Shown here piece after piece: positions 1 through 8,268 of a DNA stretch of 64,000 nt. Position numbers and translations under genes: made by a program. How positions within the stretch are numbered: position 1 is the first letter of the stretch; each line of letters starts with the position of its first letter. This DNA comes from CBDBCU01 sp965242615 (GTDB lineage Bacteria > Chloroflexota > Dehalococcoidia > Lucifugimonadales > UBA3495): the NCBI GenBank assembly GCA_965242615.1, contig CBDESR010000005.1, positions 1,612,001 to 1,676,000 on the forward strand, given 5' to 3'. Below the pieces are notes generated by a model, which did not search any database, was not told the DNA's origin, and saw only the letters and a list, made by a program, of their open reading frames with translations.

Positions 1-131
1 GGCGTCAGCCCTGCGCCGCCGTTCCTTCCGCTTGTGCGGTGAAATCGCCGACGGGGCCATCAGCTGGGTCTGTCCCGGTCAGTATCTGCGGGAGGTTCTG
101 TATCATTTTGCTGGGGGGGATGATACCATAG

Positions 132-980
132 TTGGCTATGGGACACAAATGCACCAGCGACAACTGCAAGCGGCGGACGGGTGAACGCTGCGATACTTGC
201 CGGTCGGGGTCGGTCGGCAAGCGGTTAGTTGTGCTGGACGCCAACGGGAAGCCGGTCAAGCCGGAAGGGAAACACGCCCACGGTACCGCTTATGAGCGGG
301 GCGTGGCAGTGGATATGTATTTTGACGGGCTTTCCTATCGCCGGGTGGCAAGGAATATGGAGCAGTATTTTGACCGCAAGACCGGGCCGATGACGGTCTA
401 TCGCTGGGTGCGGGAACTGACTGCAAAAGCCGATGATGTCCTGCGCCCGATGAAAGTTGAGACCGGCCCGGAATGGGTAGCGGATGAAATGGTCGTCAAG
501 GTCGGCGGTCGGAAACTCTGGCTGTTCAATGTAATGGATTCCCAAACCCGCTTTGTGCTGTCGGCTTACCTGTCCCCTGACCGGCACACCAGAGCGGCGC
601 AAACGGCATTGGCATTGGCGCGGGAAAGGTCGGAGACCGCCCCGGATGTGCTGCGGACGGACGGGCTGCGCTCTTACCGGCGGGCGTTGCCGCGGGCGTT
701 CCCCACCAAGAAGGTTAAGCACACGGTTAGCCAGGGTATCAAAGCGGAAATCAACAACAACCTGTCGGAGCGGTTGCAAGGCACATTCCGTGACCGGGAC
801 AAGGTGCTACGAGGACTGGAGGGGCGGGATACCGGGCAGGCGTACATTGACGGCTTGGTGCTGCATTACAACTATTTCCGGCCGCACCAGAGGTCTACGA
901 GGAAAGAAGCCGGCGGAAGCGGCCGGGGCGGAACTGCCGTTCAAGGATTGGCAAGATGTTGCGGCGGTGCGGTAATGTGA
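132..980 (+). pseudogene. DDE transposase (IS240-like domain), frameshifted near its C-terminus
   Basis: It would catalyse transposition of the surrounding element. An N-terminal Cys cluster (HKCTSDNCK...ERCDTC) looks like a zinc-binding segment. The DDE core shows WVADEMVVKVGG (first Asp), LRTDGLRSY (second Asp) and NNNLSERLQG (Glu). It is closely similar to the protein at 25856-26707 until FRPH, near base 890. There the frame shifts: this frame ends in unrelated residues, while the +1 frame carries the expected end (KPAEAAGAELPF...VAAVR) and stops at 975. The start is TTG 132 or ATG 138. A frameshift after the catalytic Glu may or may not abolish activity. Confidence 0.88.
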
Positions 981-1023
981 TGTATAGTCTAACCGGCGAA
1001 TTCAGATAGTTGGAGGAGAAACT

Positions 1024-1173
1024 ATGCCGCGTCGGCGAACCCCCAAGGAGAACGTGGAACACCACGCCAACCGGAAAAAGAAGGCTTACCGGGCTTACCA
1101 GTCGGCAAGTGCTGACTATGACTTGGCGAAAATCGCCTTTAAGAAGTCCCGGCAGCCGCGGCGCAAACGGTAA
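1024..1173 (+). CDS. IS cargo ORF: 49-residue basic protein, unknown function
   Basis: This small ORF sits between the transposase and the right terminal repeat of IS copy 1. Its ATG follows a strong ribosome binding site (TTGGAGGAG, about 5 nt upstream). The protein starts MPRRRTPKENVEHHANRKKK and ends SRQPRRKR. It is rich in Lys and Arg, with an aromatic and Ala-rich middle. It resembles small nucleic-acid-binding proteins only in composition, and I do not recognise a family. The related IS at 24175-26746 has no such gene and carries a methyltransferase there instead. It could assist transposition or be passive cargo. Confidence 0.6.
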   Translation: MPRRRTPKENVEHHANRKKKAYRAYQSASADYDLAKIAFKKSRQPRRKR

Positions 1174-1192
1174 TCACCGACTCACCTGAAGT

Positions 1193-1216
1193 AAAAAACC
1201 CGGTTATGCCGGGATT
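1193..1216 (-). terminator. Hairpin inside the right end of IS copy 1
   Basis: CCCGG (1199-1203) pairs with CCGGG (1209-1213) around a 5-nt loop. Read on the minus strand the stem is followed by TTTTTTAC, which would end transcription entering the IS from outside on the right. On the plus strand there is no clear T run. Blocking impinging transcription is a known habit of insertion sequences. The assignment here is an inference from a short stem. Confidence 0.4.
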
Positions 1217-1733
1217 ATAAAACTATACCCCCCAGCAAAATGATACAGAACCCTGCGGGATGTGGCCTTGCCGGCGATGCGGCAGGGGGCGGCCGATGCC
1301 GGGCGGGAAACACCGCCGCTCATTGCCCACGCCCCGGTCTGCGTCCACGAAAACCGGGAGGAAGTCAACGCCGCCGCCCGCCAGCAATTGGCTAACTATC
1401 CCCGCTCGCCCTTTTACCAGGAAATGTTTGCCGCCTCCGGCCATCCGGAAGCCCGGGAAGGCGCGTGGAGCGACGGGATGCTGTCCGATGTGGTGTTCAG
1501 CGGCGATGAGGAGGCAGTGGCCGGCCGCCTGCGGGAACTGTTCGACCGGGGCGCAACGGAAATCCTGGCGCACCCCATCACCGCCGGCAGCGACCCGCAA
1601 GCGTCAATGCAGCGCAGCCTGAACCTGATTGCGGCCGTGGGGCAGGGATTGTGATTGTCGGGATTCGTCAAAAATTTGACCATCCCCTGCCGATTGGCTA
1701 AAATGCGCTAAACCCATCATCGGGGGCATTACC

Positions 1734-2699
1734 GTGCTGGACGATTTGGCCGGCGTCATTGCGACGTTGCAAGGCCGCATCCGCAACTATGGCGACACCC
1801 TGCGGCAGAACGAAATCCGCACCCGGGTGGCGTTGATTGACCCGTTGCTGCAAGCCTTGGGCTGGGATGTAGCTGACCCGGCATTGGCTACCCCGGAGTA
1901 CGAAATCAGCGGTCAACGGGTGGACTATGCCTTGTTGGGGCCGGAGGGCAAGCCGGCCGCTACGGTCGAAGCCAAGAAGCTGGGCGAGCCGCTGGCGTCC
2001 CACCGGATGCAGATGCTCAACTATTCCAACGCCGCCGGCATTGCCTACGCCGGGTTGACCGACGGCAATCAGTGGGAGCTGTACGAGGTTTTTAAGCAGG
2101 TAACGCTGGAGGAGCGGCGGTTGCTGGATTTGCGGCTCCTAGACACACCGGCCCACGAATGCGCCTTGAAACTGCTGCTGCTATGGCGGCCAAACTTGGC
2201 AACGGGGCGGCCGATTGAGGCTAATACGCCTATTGCCGGGACAAAGGTAGCTGCCACTTATCCGCCGGCGGATAGCGGGAATCAAGAGCCTACCAACCAA
2301 CTTCCTGTGTCGCCGGTTGATGCAGGATGGGTGAGTCTGTCTGATTTTCAACCCGAGGCCGGCACATCGGCTCCGTCGGCGATTAAGTTTGCTACGGGAG
2401 ATGAGATCACCTCCTGCCGGTTCTGGTGGCAAATGCTTTCGGAAGTGGCAGAGTGGCTCATCAAAGCGGAGAAACTTACCGCTAGCAATTGCCCGGTAGC
2501 GGTATCCGGAGGAAGGAATCACATTGTCCATACCGACCCCGTACATTCAGATGGGAGACATTTCATAATTCCCTACCAGTTGTCGAACCGCCTTTATATG
2601 GAGAGGCATGGTAATATCCGAATGTTGGATCAAAGGGTTAAATCCCTGCTCCAACACTGCGGCGTGGACGCGGGCCAAGTCTGGCTTAAACTTGTCTGA
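1734..2699 (+). CDS. Stand-alone HsdR-N-like PD-(D/E)XK nuclease-fold protein
   Basis: The 321-residue product starts at GTG. Residues 1-150 resemble the N-terminal nuclease domain of type I restriction R subunits (HSDR_N): QNEIRTRVALIDPLLQALGWD, then a core GQRVDYALL...ATVEAKKLG that supplies the Asp and the E-x-K triad, then MQMLNYSNAAGIAYAGLTDG. No helicase domain follows. Residues 200-321 are an unrecognised C-terminal domain. No HsdM or HsdS gene is nearby, so this is not a complete type I system. Proteins of this kind occur as orphan nucleases in defence or mobile regions. It is followed directly by a HigBA pair. Confidence 0.72.
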   Translation: MLDDLAGVIATLQGRIRNYGDTLRQNEIRTRVALIDPLLQALGWDVADPALATPEYEISGQRVDYALLGPEGKPAATVEAKKLGEPLASHRMQMLNYSNAAGIAYAGLTDGNQWELYEVFKQVTLEERRLLDLRLLDTPAHECALKLLLLWRPNLATGRPIEANTPIAGTKVAATYPPADSGNQEPTNQLPVSPVDAGWVSLSDFQPEAGTSAPSAIKFATGDEITSCRFWWQMLSEVAEWLIKAEKLTASNCPVAVSGGRNHIVHTDPVHSDGRHFIIPYQLSNRLYMERHGNIRMLDQRVKSLLQHCGVDAGQVWLKLV

Positions 2700-2717
2700 A
2701 CTGCCGGCAACGGCCGG

Positions 2718-2753
2718 TTGCCCCCAACCGGCGGTTCCTGCTACTATAGCCGG
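2718..2753 (+). promoter_or_regulatory. Promoter for higBA, nearly leaderless
   Basis: TTGCCC (2718-2723), an 18-nt spacer and TACTAT (2742-2747) lie directly before the GTG start at 2754. Only 6 nt separate the -10 box from the start codon and there is no Shine-Dalgarno sequence, so the transcript probably starts at or next to GTG. The same TACTAT box precedes the tRNA pair and lepA in this window. Confidence 0.55.
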
Positions 2754-3050
2754 GTGATTGCCGGATTTGCCGACCAGGGGACGGAGGACATTTATAACGG
2801 CGTGACCAGCGCCGCCGCCCGGCGCGCTTTGCCGCCATACCTATGGCCGGCCGCAAAGCGCAAATTAGACCGGATTAGCCGGGCGGCTCGGCTGATTGAC
2901 TTGGCCCAACCCCGCGGCAACCGTCTGGAAGCCTTGCGGGGCGACCGGGATGGGCAGCACAGTATCCGCATCAACGAACAGTACCGTATCTGCTTCACTT
3001 GGCAGAATGGACAAGCCGCTGCTGTAGAAATCACTGATTATCACCGCTAG
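2754..3050 (+). CDS. higB: HigB/RelE-type toxin
   Basis: This is the predicted mRNA-cleaving toxin of a type II toxin-antitoxin pair. The 98-residue protein has the compact HigB layout: VIAGFADQGTEDIYNG at the start, WPAAKRKLDRI in the middle, then LEALRGDRDGQHSIRINEQYRICF and a final VEITDYHR. I chose GTG 2754 because the homologous region begins there and a promoter box lies just upstream; an upstream alternative start at 2718 would add unrelated residues. The antitoxin gene follows 27 nt downstream. In HigBA loci the toxin gene usually comes first, as here. Confidence 0.88.
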   Translation: MIAGFADQGTEDIYNGVTSAAARRALPPYLWPAAKRKLDRISRAARLIDLAQPRGNRLEALRGDRDGQHSIRINEQYRICFTWQNGQAAAVEITDYHR

Positions 3051-3077
3051 TCCGTTTAACTCGCCAAGAGGTTAATT

Positions 3078-3485
3078 ATGACGATACGCTTGCCTACCCA
3101 CCGCCCGCCGACCCATTCGGGCGAGATGCTGCTGGAGGAGTTTCTGAAACCTATGGGCATCAGCCAGCGGCAATTGGCCGCCGCCATCTTTGTCCCCTAC
3201 TCGCGGATAAACAAGCTCATCAATGGTGAGGGGCGGGTTACGGCCGGACTGGCCTACCGTCTGTCCAAGTTTTTGGGCACGACTCCGGAGTTCTGGCTGA
3301 ACGGGCAACTGCATTGGGATCTGTGGCACGCCCTGCGTTCCGAGGCGGCGGCGCTGGAACGGATTCAGCCGCTGGAGCGGGACGACCGGCCCAGCCCGGA
3401 GGAGCTGGCGGCGTTGCTGGATGGTGAGGGAGTTGGGGAAGTTGGGTCGGAAGCTCGGGAGCCGGAGGAAGTAGCGGCGGGTTAG
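3078..3485 (+). CDS. higA: HigA antitoxin, XRE-family
   Basis: This is the DNA-binding antitoxin expected to neutralise the upstream HigB and repress the operon. The helix-turn-helix spans about residues 12-70: THSGEMLLEEFLKPMGISQ, then QLAAAIFVPYSRINKLINGE and LAYRLSKFLGTTPEFWLNGQ, the classic HigA signature. A Glu- and Ala-rich tail follows residue 100. That tail makes the protein (135 residues) longer than typical HigA proteins of about 100. ATG 3078 follows GAGGTTA. Confidence 0.9.
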   Translation: MTIRLPTHRPPTHSGEMLLEEFLKPMGISQRQLAAAIFVPYSRINKLINGEGRVTAGLAYRLSKFLGTTPEFWLNGQLHWDLWHALRSEAAALERIQPLERDDRPSPEELAALLDGEGVGEVGSEAREPEEVAAG

Positions 3486-3591
3486 GGTTCGGCAATCGCC
3501 GCCCACTGACCCGGTTATGGTGTATAATGCTTTGCGCTTGCCATTCCCATCCGCCCATCCCGGAAACTGCCGCCAGGAGTTTTGCCCGCCG

Positions 3592-4722
3592 ATGAAAGTC
3601 TATTATTTCAGCGAGTTCCCCTACCACGAATACCCGGACGCCGAGGGGGAGAAGTATCCCTCGTTGCGGTTGACCTTTCCCAACGCCTACTTCCACCCGC
3701 AAAAGGCCAGCGACCTGTTCCAGCGGTACTTCGACGAGTGCGGCTATGTGGACGAAATGGGCTTCGACGGCATTATGGTCAACGAACACCATAACACCCC
3801 GTCCTGTATGAACGCCTCTTGCAACCTGTCCGCCGCCGTCCTGGCCCGCACTACCCGGCAGGCCAAAATCCTGCTCCTGGGCAACATCCTGCCCATCCAC
3901 GACAACCCGGTGCGCTTGGCCGAGGAAATCGCGATGATTGATGTCATCTCCGGCGGGCGGGTCATCTCCGGGATGGTGCGCGGCACCGGCGTGGAAACTT
4001 TGGCGACCAACGGCAATCCCCTGCATAACCGGGAGCGGTTCGAGGAATGTCACGACCTGGTCATCAAAACCTGGACTACGCCCGGCCCCTTTCGCTGGGA
4101 GGGCAAGCATTACAACTTTCGGGTGGTCAACCCCTGGATGACGCCGGTGCAGCAGCCGCATCCGCCCATCTGGGTGCCCGGCACCGCCAGCCCGGAAACG
4201 GCCCAATGGGCTGCCGAACACGGCTATACCTATGTCGCTTTTCTGACGCCGCTGGATGTTACCGAGGACTTGTTCCAAATCTACCGGGATACGGCGGCGG
4301 TAGCCGGCTATACGCCCACCGCCGACAACTTCGGCTACCTGCTCTGCTGCTATGTGGCGGAAACCCAGGAAAAGGCCGACGAACAGGCCCGGCATTTCAT
4401 CTGGCGGATGGGAACTACTACCCGCGGCCCCCGGGAGTATATGAACCCGGTAGGCTACCGTACCCAGCAAGGGGAACAGGTGGCGGCCCGCCGCGCCATC
4501 CGCCCGCTGATTCAGCAGACCTACGAGGAACTGAACGAAAACTACCATATCGTAGCCGGCACCCCGGATACGGTGCTGGAAAAAATCAAGTATCTCCACG
4601 ACCGCTTGGGGATGGAGCATCTGATTTTCTACGGACAGGAATCCCGAATGTCCCACCAAGCGACCATGGACAACATCGGCCTGTTCGGGCGGGAAGTGCT
4701 GCCGGTAATTCAGCAGTGGTAG
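3592..4722 (+). CDS. Luciferase-like (LLM class) flavin-dependent oxidoreductase
   Basis: This is a TIM-barrel flavoenzyme using FMN or F420, with unknown substrate. The 376-residue protein starts MKVYYFSEFPYHEYPD; ATG 3592 has a CAGGAG site upstream, so the 75 in-frame bases before it are left out. Family features include DGIMVNEHHNTPSCMN near residue 60, LLLGNILPIHDNPVRLAEEIAMIDVISGGR around residues 90-120 and HPPIWVPGTASPETAQWAA around residue 190. VAGTPDTVLEKIKYLHDRLGMEHLIFYGQ closes the barrel. A TATAAT box lies at about 3523. It is the second of four such genes in the window and stands alone. Confidence 0.9.
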   Translation: MKVYYFSEFPYHEYPDAEGEKYPSLRLTFPNAYFHPQKASDLFQRYFDECGYVDEMGFDGIMVNEHHNTPSCMNASCNLSAAVLARTTRQAKILLLGNILPIHDNPVRLAEEIAMIDVISGGRVISGMVRGTGVETLATNGNPLHNRERFEECHDLVIKTWTTPGPFRWEGKHYNFRVVNPWMTPVQQPHPPIWVPGTASPETAQWAAEHGYTYVAFLTPLDVTEDLFQIYRDTAAVAGYTPTADNFGYLLCCYVAETQEKADEQARHFIWRMGTTTRGPREYMNPVGYRTQQGEQVAARRAIRPLIQQTYEELNENYHIVAGTPDTVLEKIKYLHDRLGMEHLIFYGQESRMSHQATMDNIGLFGREVLPVIQQW

Positions 4723-4793
4723 GGAGCGGGCGTTTGAGGTTGCTCTACCCGGCCGGCGATGGTGGACAAACCTTGAAGTGGCAGCGGGCGGTT

Positions 4794-4863
4794 GGGTATT
4801 CTCAACACGAGTTGGCGTGTCTGAATCGAGCCTTGTAAAGCCACAGCAAGGACAAGGAGCCAA
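4794..4863 (-). mobile_element. Remnant of the 3' end of an IS1-like element
   Basis: The stretch GGGTATTCTCAACACG followed by a degraded complement of the transposase tail (resembling LWLQQGWI) matches the end of the IS1-like relic at 19526-19965. About 70 bp can be aligned by eye, with many substitutions. No other part of the element is visible. Confidence 0.6.
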
Positions 4864-4943
4864 TAGGCATTGCCCCTTTCTTGGCGCGCCCCTTATTCCA
4901 CAGTGCCAGCCGTTTCAATTTCCATTTTAGCGCGGGGGCGGTT

Positions 4944-5675
4944 TTGCGGGCTTTGATTGTGTCGGATATTCATTCCAACCGGGCGGCTTTGGCGGCGGTA
5001 TTGGCAGATGCGGCGGCCCGGGGCGGGTTTGACGCCCTGTGGTGTCTGGGCGATCTGGTGGGCTATGGGCCGGAGCCGGGGGCCTGTCTGGAGTTGCTGC
5101 GCCGGTATCCCTTAACGGCAGTGGCCGGCAATCACGACCATGCCGCGCTGTATCCGGAGACGGCCGCCGGCTTTAACCATAATGCGGCCGCGGCGGCGTT
5201 ATGGACAGCGGGGCAGCTTTCCCGGGAGGAGCAGGATTTTCTGGCGGATTTGCCGTTGACGGCTACGGCCGGGGCTTTTACCCTGGTTCACGGCAGTTTG
5301 CGCGCCCCGCTGCGGGAGTATCTGTTAAGCCCGGCGGCGGCCGCCGCTACCTTTGCCCGGCTGACTACGCCCTACTGCTTGGTGGGCCATTCCCATTTGC
5401 CCTTTAGCTGTGTGGAAAACCGGGACGGGCCGGAGTTCGTAACCTTTGCTGAGGATGAACTCTATCCGTTGGATGAACGGCGGCGGATAATCAACCCGGG
5501 CAGCGTAGGGCAGCCCCGGGATTATGACTGCCGGGCCGCTTATGCGGTGTATGATGACGCGGCGGGGACGGTGGAGCAACGGCGGGTCAGTTATGATATT
5601 GCAGATACTCAGGACAGGATGCGGCAAGCCGGGCTGCCGCCGGGATTGATTGACCGGCTGAATTACGGGGTTTAG
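4944..5675 (+). CDS. Metallophosphoesterase, YfcE/MJ0936-like
   Basis: This is a predicted cytoplasmic di-metal phosphoesterase or phosphodiesterase. The motifs are in canonical order: SDIHSNRAAL near the N-terminus, GDLVGYGPEPG, GNHDHAALYPE, LVHGSLR, then GHSHLPF and NPGSVGQPRD. The length (243 residues from TTG 4944) is normal for the single-domain family. TTG 4944 is preferred because LRALIVSDIH is the usual beginning; the longer frame from 4881 adds non-homologous residues. The substrate is unknown, and neighbours give no functional link. Confidence 0.87.
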   Translation: MRALIVSDIHSNRAALAAVLADAAARGGFDALWCLGDLVGYGPEPGACLELLRRYPLTAVAGNHDHAALYPETAAGFNHNAAAAALWTAGQLSREEQDFLADLPLTATAGAFTLVHGSLRAPLREYLLSPAAAAATFARLTTPYCLVGHSHLPFSCVENRDGPEFVTFAEDELYPLDERRRIINPGSVGQPRDYDCRAAYAVYDDAAGTVEQRRVSYDIADTQDRMRQAGLPPGLIDRLNYGV

Positions 5676-5711
5676 GCGGCAAGCCGGGAAAATCTCAATC
5701 TGGTCAATCTA

Positions 5712-5741
5712 TTGACAAGAGCGGGAAAATATCGCTACTAT
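5712..5741 (+). promoter_or_regulatory. Promoter of the tRNA pair
   Basis: TTGACA (5712-5717), an 18-nt spacer and TACTAT (5736-5741) lie 45 nt upstream of tRNA-Lys. It is the best sigma70-type match seen in the window, as expected for a stable RNA operon. Confidence 0.75.
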
Positions 5742-5786
5742 GTTGCAACCTTTACGCTGACCGCAGTGGGGAGGACGATTTGCGGC

Positions 5787-5862
5787 GGCCCGCTAGCTCA
5801 ACTGGCAGAGCAACGGACTCTTAATCCGTAGGTTCTCGGTTCGACCCCGAGGCGGGTCACCA
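5787..5862 (+). tRNA. tRNA-Lys (CTT)
   Basis: The acceptor stem pairs GGCCCGC (5787-5793) with GCGGGTC (5852-5858), including one G-T wobble. The anticodon stem ACGGA/TCCGT encloses the loop CTCTTAA, giving anticodon CTT. The T arm contains GGTTCGACC. The discriminator is A5859 and CCA is encoded at 5860-5862. It is followed 40 nt later by tRNA-Leu. Confidence 0.95.
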
Positions 5863-5902
5863 AATCATTTCCAAGGAGATTAACCGGGGTCAAACTAACT
5901 CC

Positions 5903-5987
5903 GGGGAAGTGTCGAAATTGGCAGACGAGCATGACTTAGGATCATGTGCTGTAAAGCGTGGGAGTTCGAGTCTCCCCTTCCCCACCA
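5903..5987 (+). tRNA. tRNA-Leu (TAG)
   Basis: The acceptor stem GGGGAAG (5903-5909) pairs with CTTCCCC (5977-5983). The anticodon stem CATGA/TCATG encloses CTTAGGA, giving TAG, which reads CUN leucine codons. There is a long class II variable arm, a GGAGTTCGAGTCTCC T arm, and CCA encoded at 5985-5987. It is probably cotranscribed with tRNA-Lys. Confidence 0.95.
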
Positions 5988-6097
5988 TCGAGAACGGGAA
6001 AGTCATTTTCGACCGCAATACGGTTAGTTGCCCATAAAACGCAAGCCGGCCGCCGGCCGCCGTTAGCGGCGGAATCGGCCTGCCGGGGGGAGGCTCG

Positions 6098-7156
6098 GTG
6101 GCTACTCTGCTGGAAGTCAAAGACCTGCGAACCCACTTCTACACCTTTGAGGGGGTGGTCAAGGCGGTGGACGGGGTTTCCTACGAAGTCGAGGAAGGGG
6201 AAACCTTGGGTCTGGTGGGAGAAAGCGGCTGCGGCAAAAGCGTCAGCGCCCTGTCGCTGATGCGGCTCATTCCCGACCCGCCGGGGAAAATCGTGGAGGG
6301 GGAACTGCTCTTTGAGGGGGAGGACATCCTGAAAGTGGATATGGACGATATGCGCCGCATCCGGGGCGCCAAAATGTCCATGGTCTTTCAGGAGCCGATG
6401 ACCTCGCTGAACCCGGTGCTGACCCTGGAGCGGCAGCTCAGTGAAACCCTGCAACTGCACAAGGGGATGAGCCGAGACCAGGCGCGCACCGAATCGGTGG
6501 ACTTGCTGTCGCGGGTGGGTATTCCCGACCCGGAACGGCGGGTGCGGCAGTATCCCCATCAGTTCAGCGGCGGGATGCGGCAGCGGGTGATGATTGCCAT
6601 GGCATTGAGCTGCAATCCCAAGCTGATTATCGCCGACGAGCCGACTACCGCCCTGGATGTGACCATTCAAGCCCAGATTCTGGAGTTGATGAAAAACCTG
6701 ACCAGCGAGTTCGGGGTGTCCCTAATCGTCATCACCCATAACCTGGGGGTAGTGGCCCGCTACGCCGACCGGATGAACATTATGTACGCTGGGAAAATCA
6801 TTGAGCGGGGGACGGCCCGGGAGGTCTATAGCAATCCGCGCCATCCCTACACCGTGGGTCTGCTCAAGTCGGTGCCGCGGCTGGACTTGCCGCGGCGGGC
6901 CAAGCTGGATCCCATTGAGGGGCAGCCGCCGGACTTGATCAATGTGCCGCCGGGCTGCGCCTTCCGGGATCGCTGCCGCTGGGCGGTGGACAAGTGCGCC
7001 GTGGAGACTCCGCCTTTGATGCTGATGAACGAGGGCCACTGGGCGGCCTGCTGGCGTTCCGATGAACTGGGCCCGTCGGCGTTGGACTTTCTGGTGGATG
7101 ACAGCGCCGCGGCCAACGGGGCCGGAGCCGCTGCGGAAACGGCGGCGGCCGAATAG
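6098..7156 (+). CDS. Peptide/solute ABC transporter ATP-binding protein (OppD/DppD-like)
   Basis: This is one of two ATPase subunits energising an oligopeptide-type importer at the cytoplasmic membrane. Walker A is GESGCGKS at about residues 42-49. The signature is FSGGMRQRV and Walker B is LIIADEPTTALD. The switch His is in VITHNLG. The C-terminal oligopeptide-family extension includes GCAFRDRCRWAVDKC, whose cysteines are characteristic. The start GTG 6098 follows a GGGGGGAGG site. The partner ATPase is 43 nt downstream. No permease or substrate-binding protein gene is nearby, so the other subunits must be encoded elsewhere. Confidence 0.93.
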   Translation: MATLLEVKDLRTHFYTFEGVVKAVDGVSYEVEEGETLGLVGESGCGKSVSALSLMRLIPDPPGKIVEGELLFEGEDILKVDMDDMRRIRGAKMSMVFQEPMTSLNPVLTLERQLSETLQLHKGMSRDQARTESVDLLSRVGIPDPERRVRQYPHQFSGGMRQRVMIAMALSCNPKLIIADEPTTALDVTIQAQILELMKNLTSEFGVSLIVITHNLGVVARYADRMNIMYAGKIIERGTAREVYSNPRHPYTVGLLKSVPRLDLPRRAKLDPIEGQPPDLINVPPGCAFRDRCRWAVDKCAVETPPLMLMNEGHWAACWRSDELGPSALDFLVDDSAAANGAGAAAETAAAE

Positions 7157-7199
7157 ACCGGCACAACCGGGGAAAACCCGCCGGGGAGAGGATTAGAGT

Positions 7200-8252
7200 A
7201 TGACCACGATGACCCAAACCGGGACGCAGACCAACGGCACGGCCCAGACCGGCGACATTCTGCTGGAGGTCAAGAATCTCAAGATGTATTTCCCGGTTAC
7301 CGCGGGCATTATCTTTCAGCGCGCGGTGGCCCAGATCAAGGCGGTGGACGATGTGAGTTTCTTTGTCCGCCGGGGGGAAACTTTGGGACTGGTCGGGGAA
7401 AGCGGCTGCGGCAAAACCACTACCGGCCGCTGCATCCTTCAGTTGTACCGCCCCACCAGCGGGCAGGTGGTTTTTGACGGGCAGGAACTGACCGGGCTGT
7501 CCACCCGGAATATGCGGGTGATGCGGCGGCAGATGCAGGTGGTCTTTCAAGACCCCTACAGTTCCCTGAACCCCCGGATGACGGCGGGCAACATTATCGG
7601 GGAGCCGCTGATTGTCCACGGCTTGGTGAACAGCAAAGAGGAGTACCGGGAACGGGTAGCGGAATTGCTGCAAAATGTGGGGTTGAATCCCTATATGGCC
7701 GACCGGTTCCCCCACGAGTTCAGCGGCGGGCAGCGGCAGCGCATTGGCGTAGCCCGGGCTTTGTCCGTTGACCCCTCTTTTATCGTCTGCGACGAGCCGG
7801 TGTCGGCGTTGGATGTGTCGATTCAGGCGCAGGTCATCAACCTGCTGGAGGATTTGCAGGAGCGGTTTGACCTGACTTATCTGTTCATCGCCCACGACCT
7901 TTCGGTGGTGCGGCATATCAGCAACCGGGTAGCGGTGATGTATTTGGGCCACATGGTAGAGATTGCCGACCGCAACGAAATTTACCAGAACCCGTTGCAT
8001 CCCTACACGCGGGCGCTGCTGTCGGCGGTGCCGATTCCCGACCCGGTGATTGACGCGCAACGGGAGCGGATTCTGCTGAGCGGCGAGGTGCCGTCGCCGC
8101 TGAACCCGCCGAGCGGCTGCGTGTTTCACCCGCGCTGCCCGGTGGTGATGGATGATTGCCCGCAGGTACTTCCGGAACTGCGGGAAGTGGAGCCGGATCA
8201 TTGGGCGGCCTGCATTCAGTCGCCGGGGTATGGTTCTTATAGCCGGGGTTAG
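7200..8252 (+). CDS. Peptide/solute ABC transporter ATP-binding protein (OppF/DppF-like)
   Basis: This is the second ATPase of the pair and would form a heterodimer with the product of 6098-7156. Walker A is GESGCGKTT, the signature is FSGGQRQRIGVAR, Walker B is FIVCDEPVSALD and the switch region is FIAHDLSVVRH. The family C-terminus GCVFHPRCPVVMDDC is present. A Thr/Gln-rich 15-residue leader precedes the domain. ATG 7200 follows GGGGAGAGGATTAG. A strong terminator follows the gene, which ends the transcription unit. Confidence 0.93.
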   Translation: MTTMTQTGTQTNGTAQTGDILLEVKNLKMYFPVTAGIIFQRAVAQIKAVDDVSFFVRRGETLGLVGESGCGKTTTGRCILQLYRPTSGQVVFDGQELTGLSTRNMRVMRRQMQVVFQDPYSSLNPRMTAGNIIGEPLIVHGLVNSKEEYRERVAELLQNVGLNPYMADRFPHEFSGGQRQRIGVARALSVDPSFIVCDEPVSALDVSIQAQVINLLEDLQERFDLTYLFIAHDLSVVRHISNRVAVMYLGHMVEIADRNEIYQNPLHPYTRALLSAVPIPDPVIDAQRERILLSGEVPSPLNPPSGCVFHPRCPVVMDDCPQVLPELREVEPDHWAACIQSPGYGSYSRG

Positions 8253-8268
8253 TCAGGTACGGTTAGAG

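Larger units (their letters stand above)
94..1252 (+). mobile_element. IS6/IS240-like insertion sequence, copy 1 (1159 bp)
   Basis: Perfect 25-bp terminal inverted repeats occupy 94-118 and 1228-1252. They start GGTTCTGTATCATTTTGCTG and continue with a G run. The 8-bp direct repeat CTGCGGGA lies immediately outside at 86-93 and 1253-1260. Inside are a transposase ORF, a 49-codon ORF and a hairpin. Eight-bp duplications and a DDE transposase of the IS240 type fit the IS6 family, although cargo genes are not usual there. The target was an oxidoreductase gene. The perfect ends and duplication suggest a recent insertion, although the transposase is frameshifted. Confidence 0.93.
2..1654 (+). pseudogene. 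Luciferase-like F420-dependent oxidoreductase, split by an IS (5' end outside window)
   Basis: Two pieces of one reading frame flank the insertion sequence at 94-1252. Bases 2-93 encode a segment ending in ISWVCPGQYLR. Bases 1253-1654 continue with LRDVALPAMRQG and end in ILAHPITAG...LIAAVGQGL. Removing the IS and one copy of the 8-bp duplication joins them in frame. The joined sequence resembles the C-terminal half of luciferase-like, probably F420-dependent, oxidoreductases, which are TIM-barrel enzymes. The N-terminal part lies before the window. The gene should be inactive as it stands. The family call comes from pattern recognition, and the substrate is unknown. Confidence 0.8.

Noticed and set aside
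3238..4863. 541-codon open frame on the minus strand across the luciferase-like gene
   Set aside because: It is a mirror of the strongly supported plus-strand gene at 3592-4722; it has no family motif, and its composition (runs of His, Arg, Gly, Pro) is typical of antisense frames in GC-rich DNA.
5676..6097. Search for further tRNA or small RNA genes around the tRNA pair
   Set aside because: Only tRNA-Lys and tRNA-Leu fold properly. No third cloverleaf and no rRNA sequence is visible here or elsewhere in the window.
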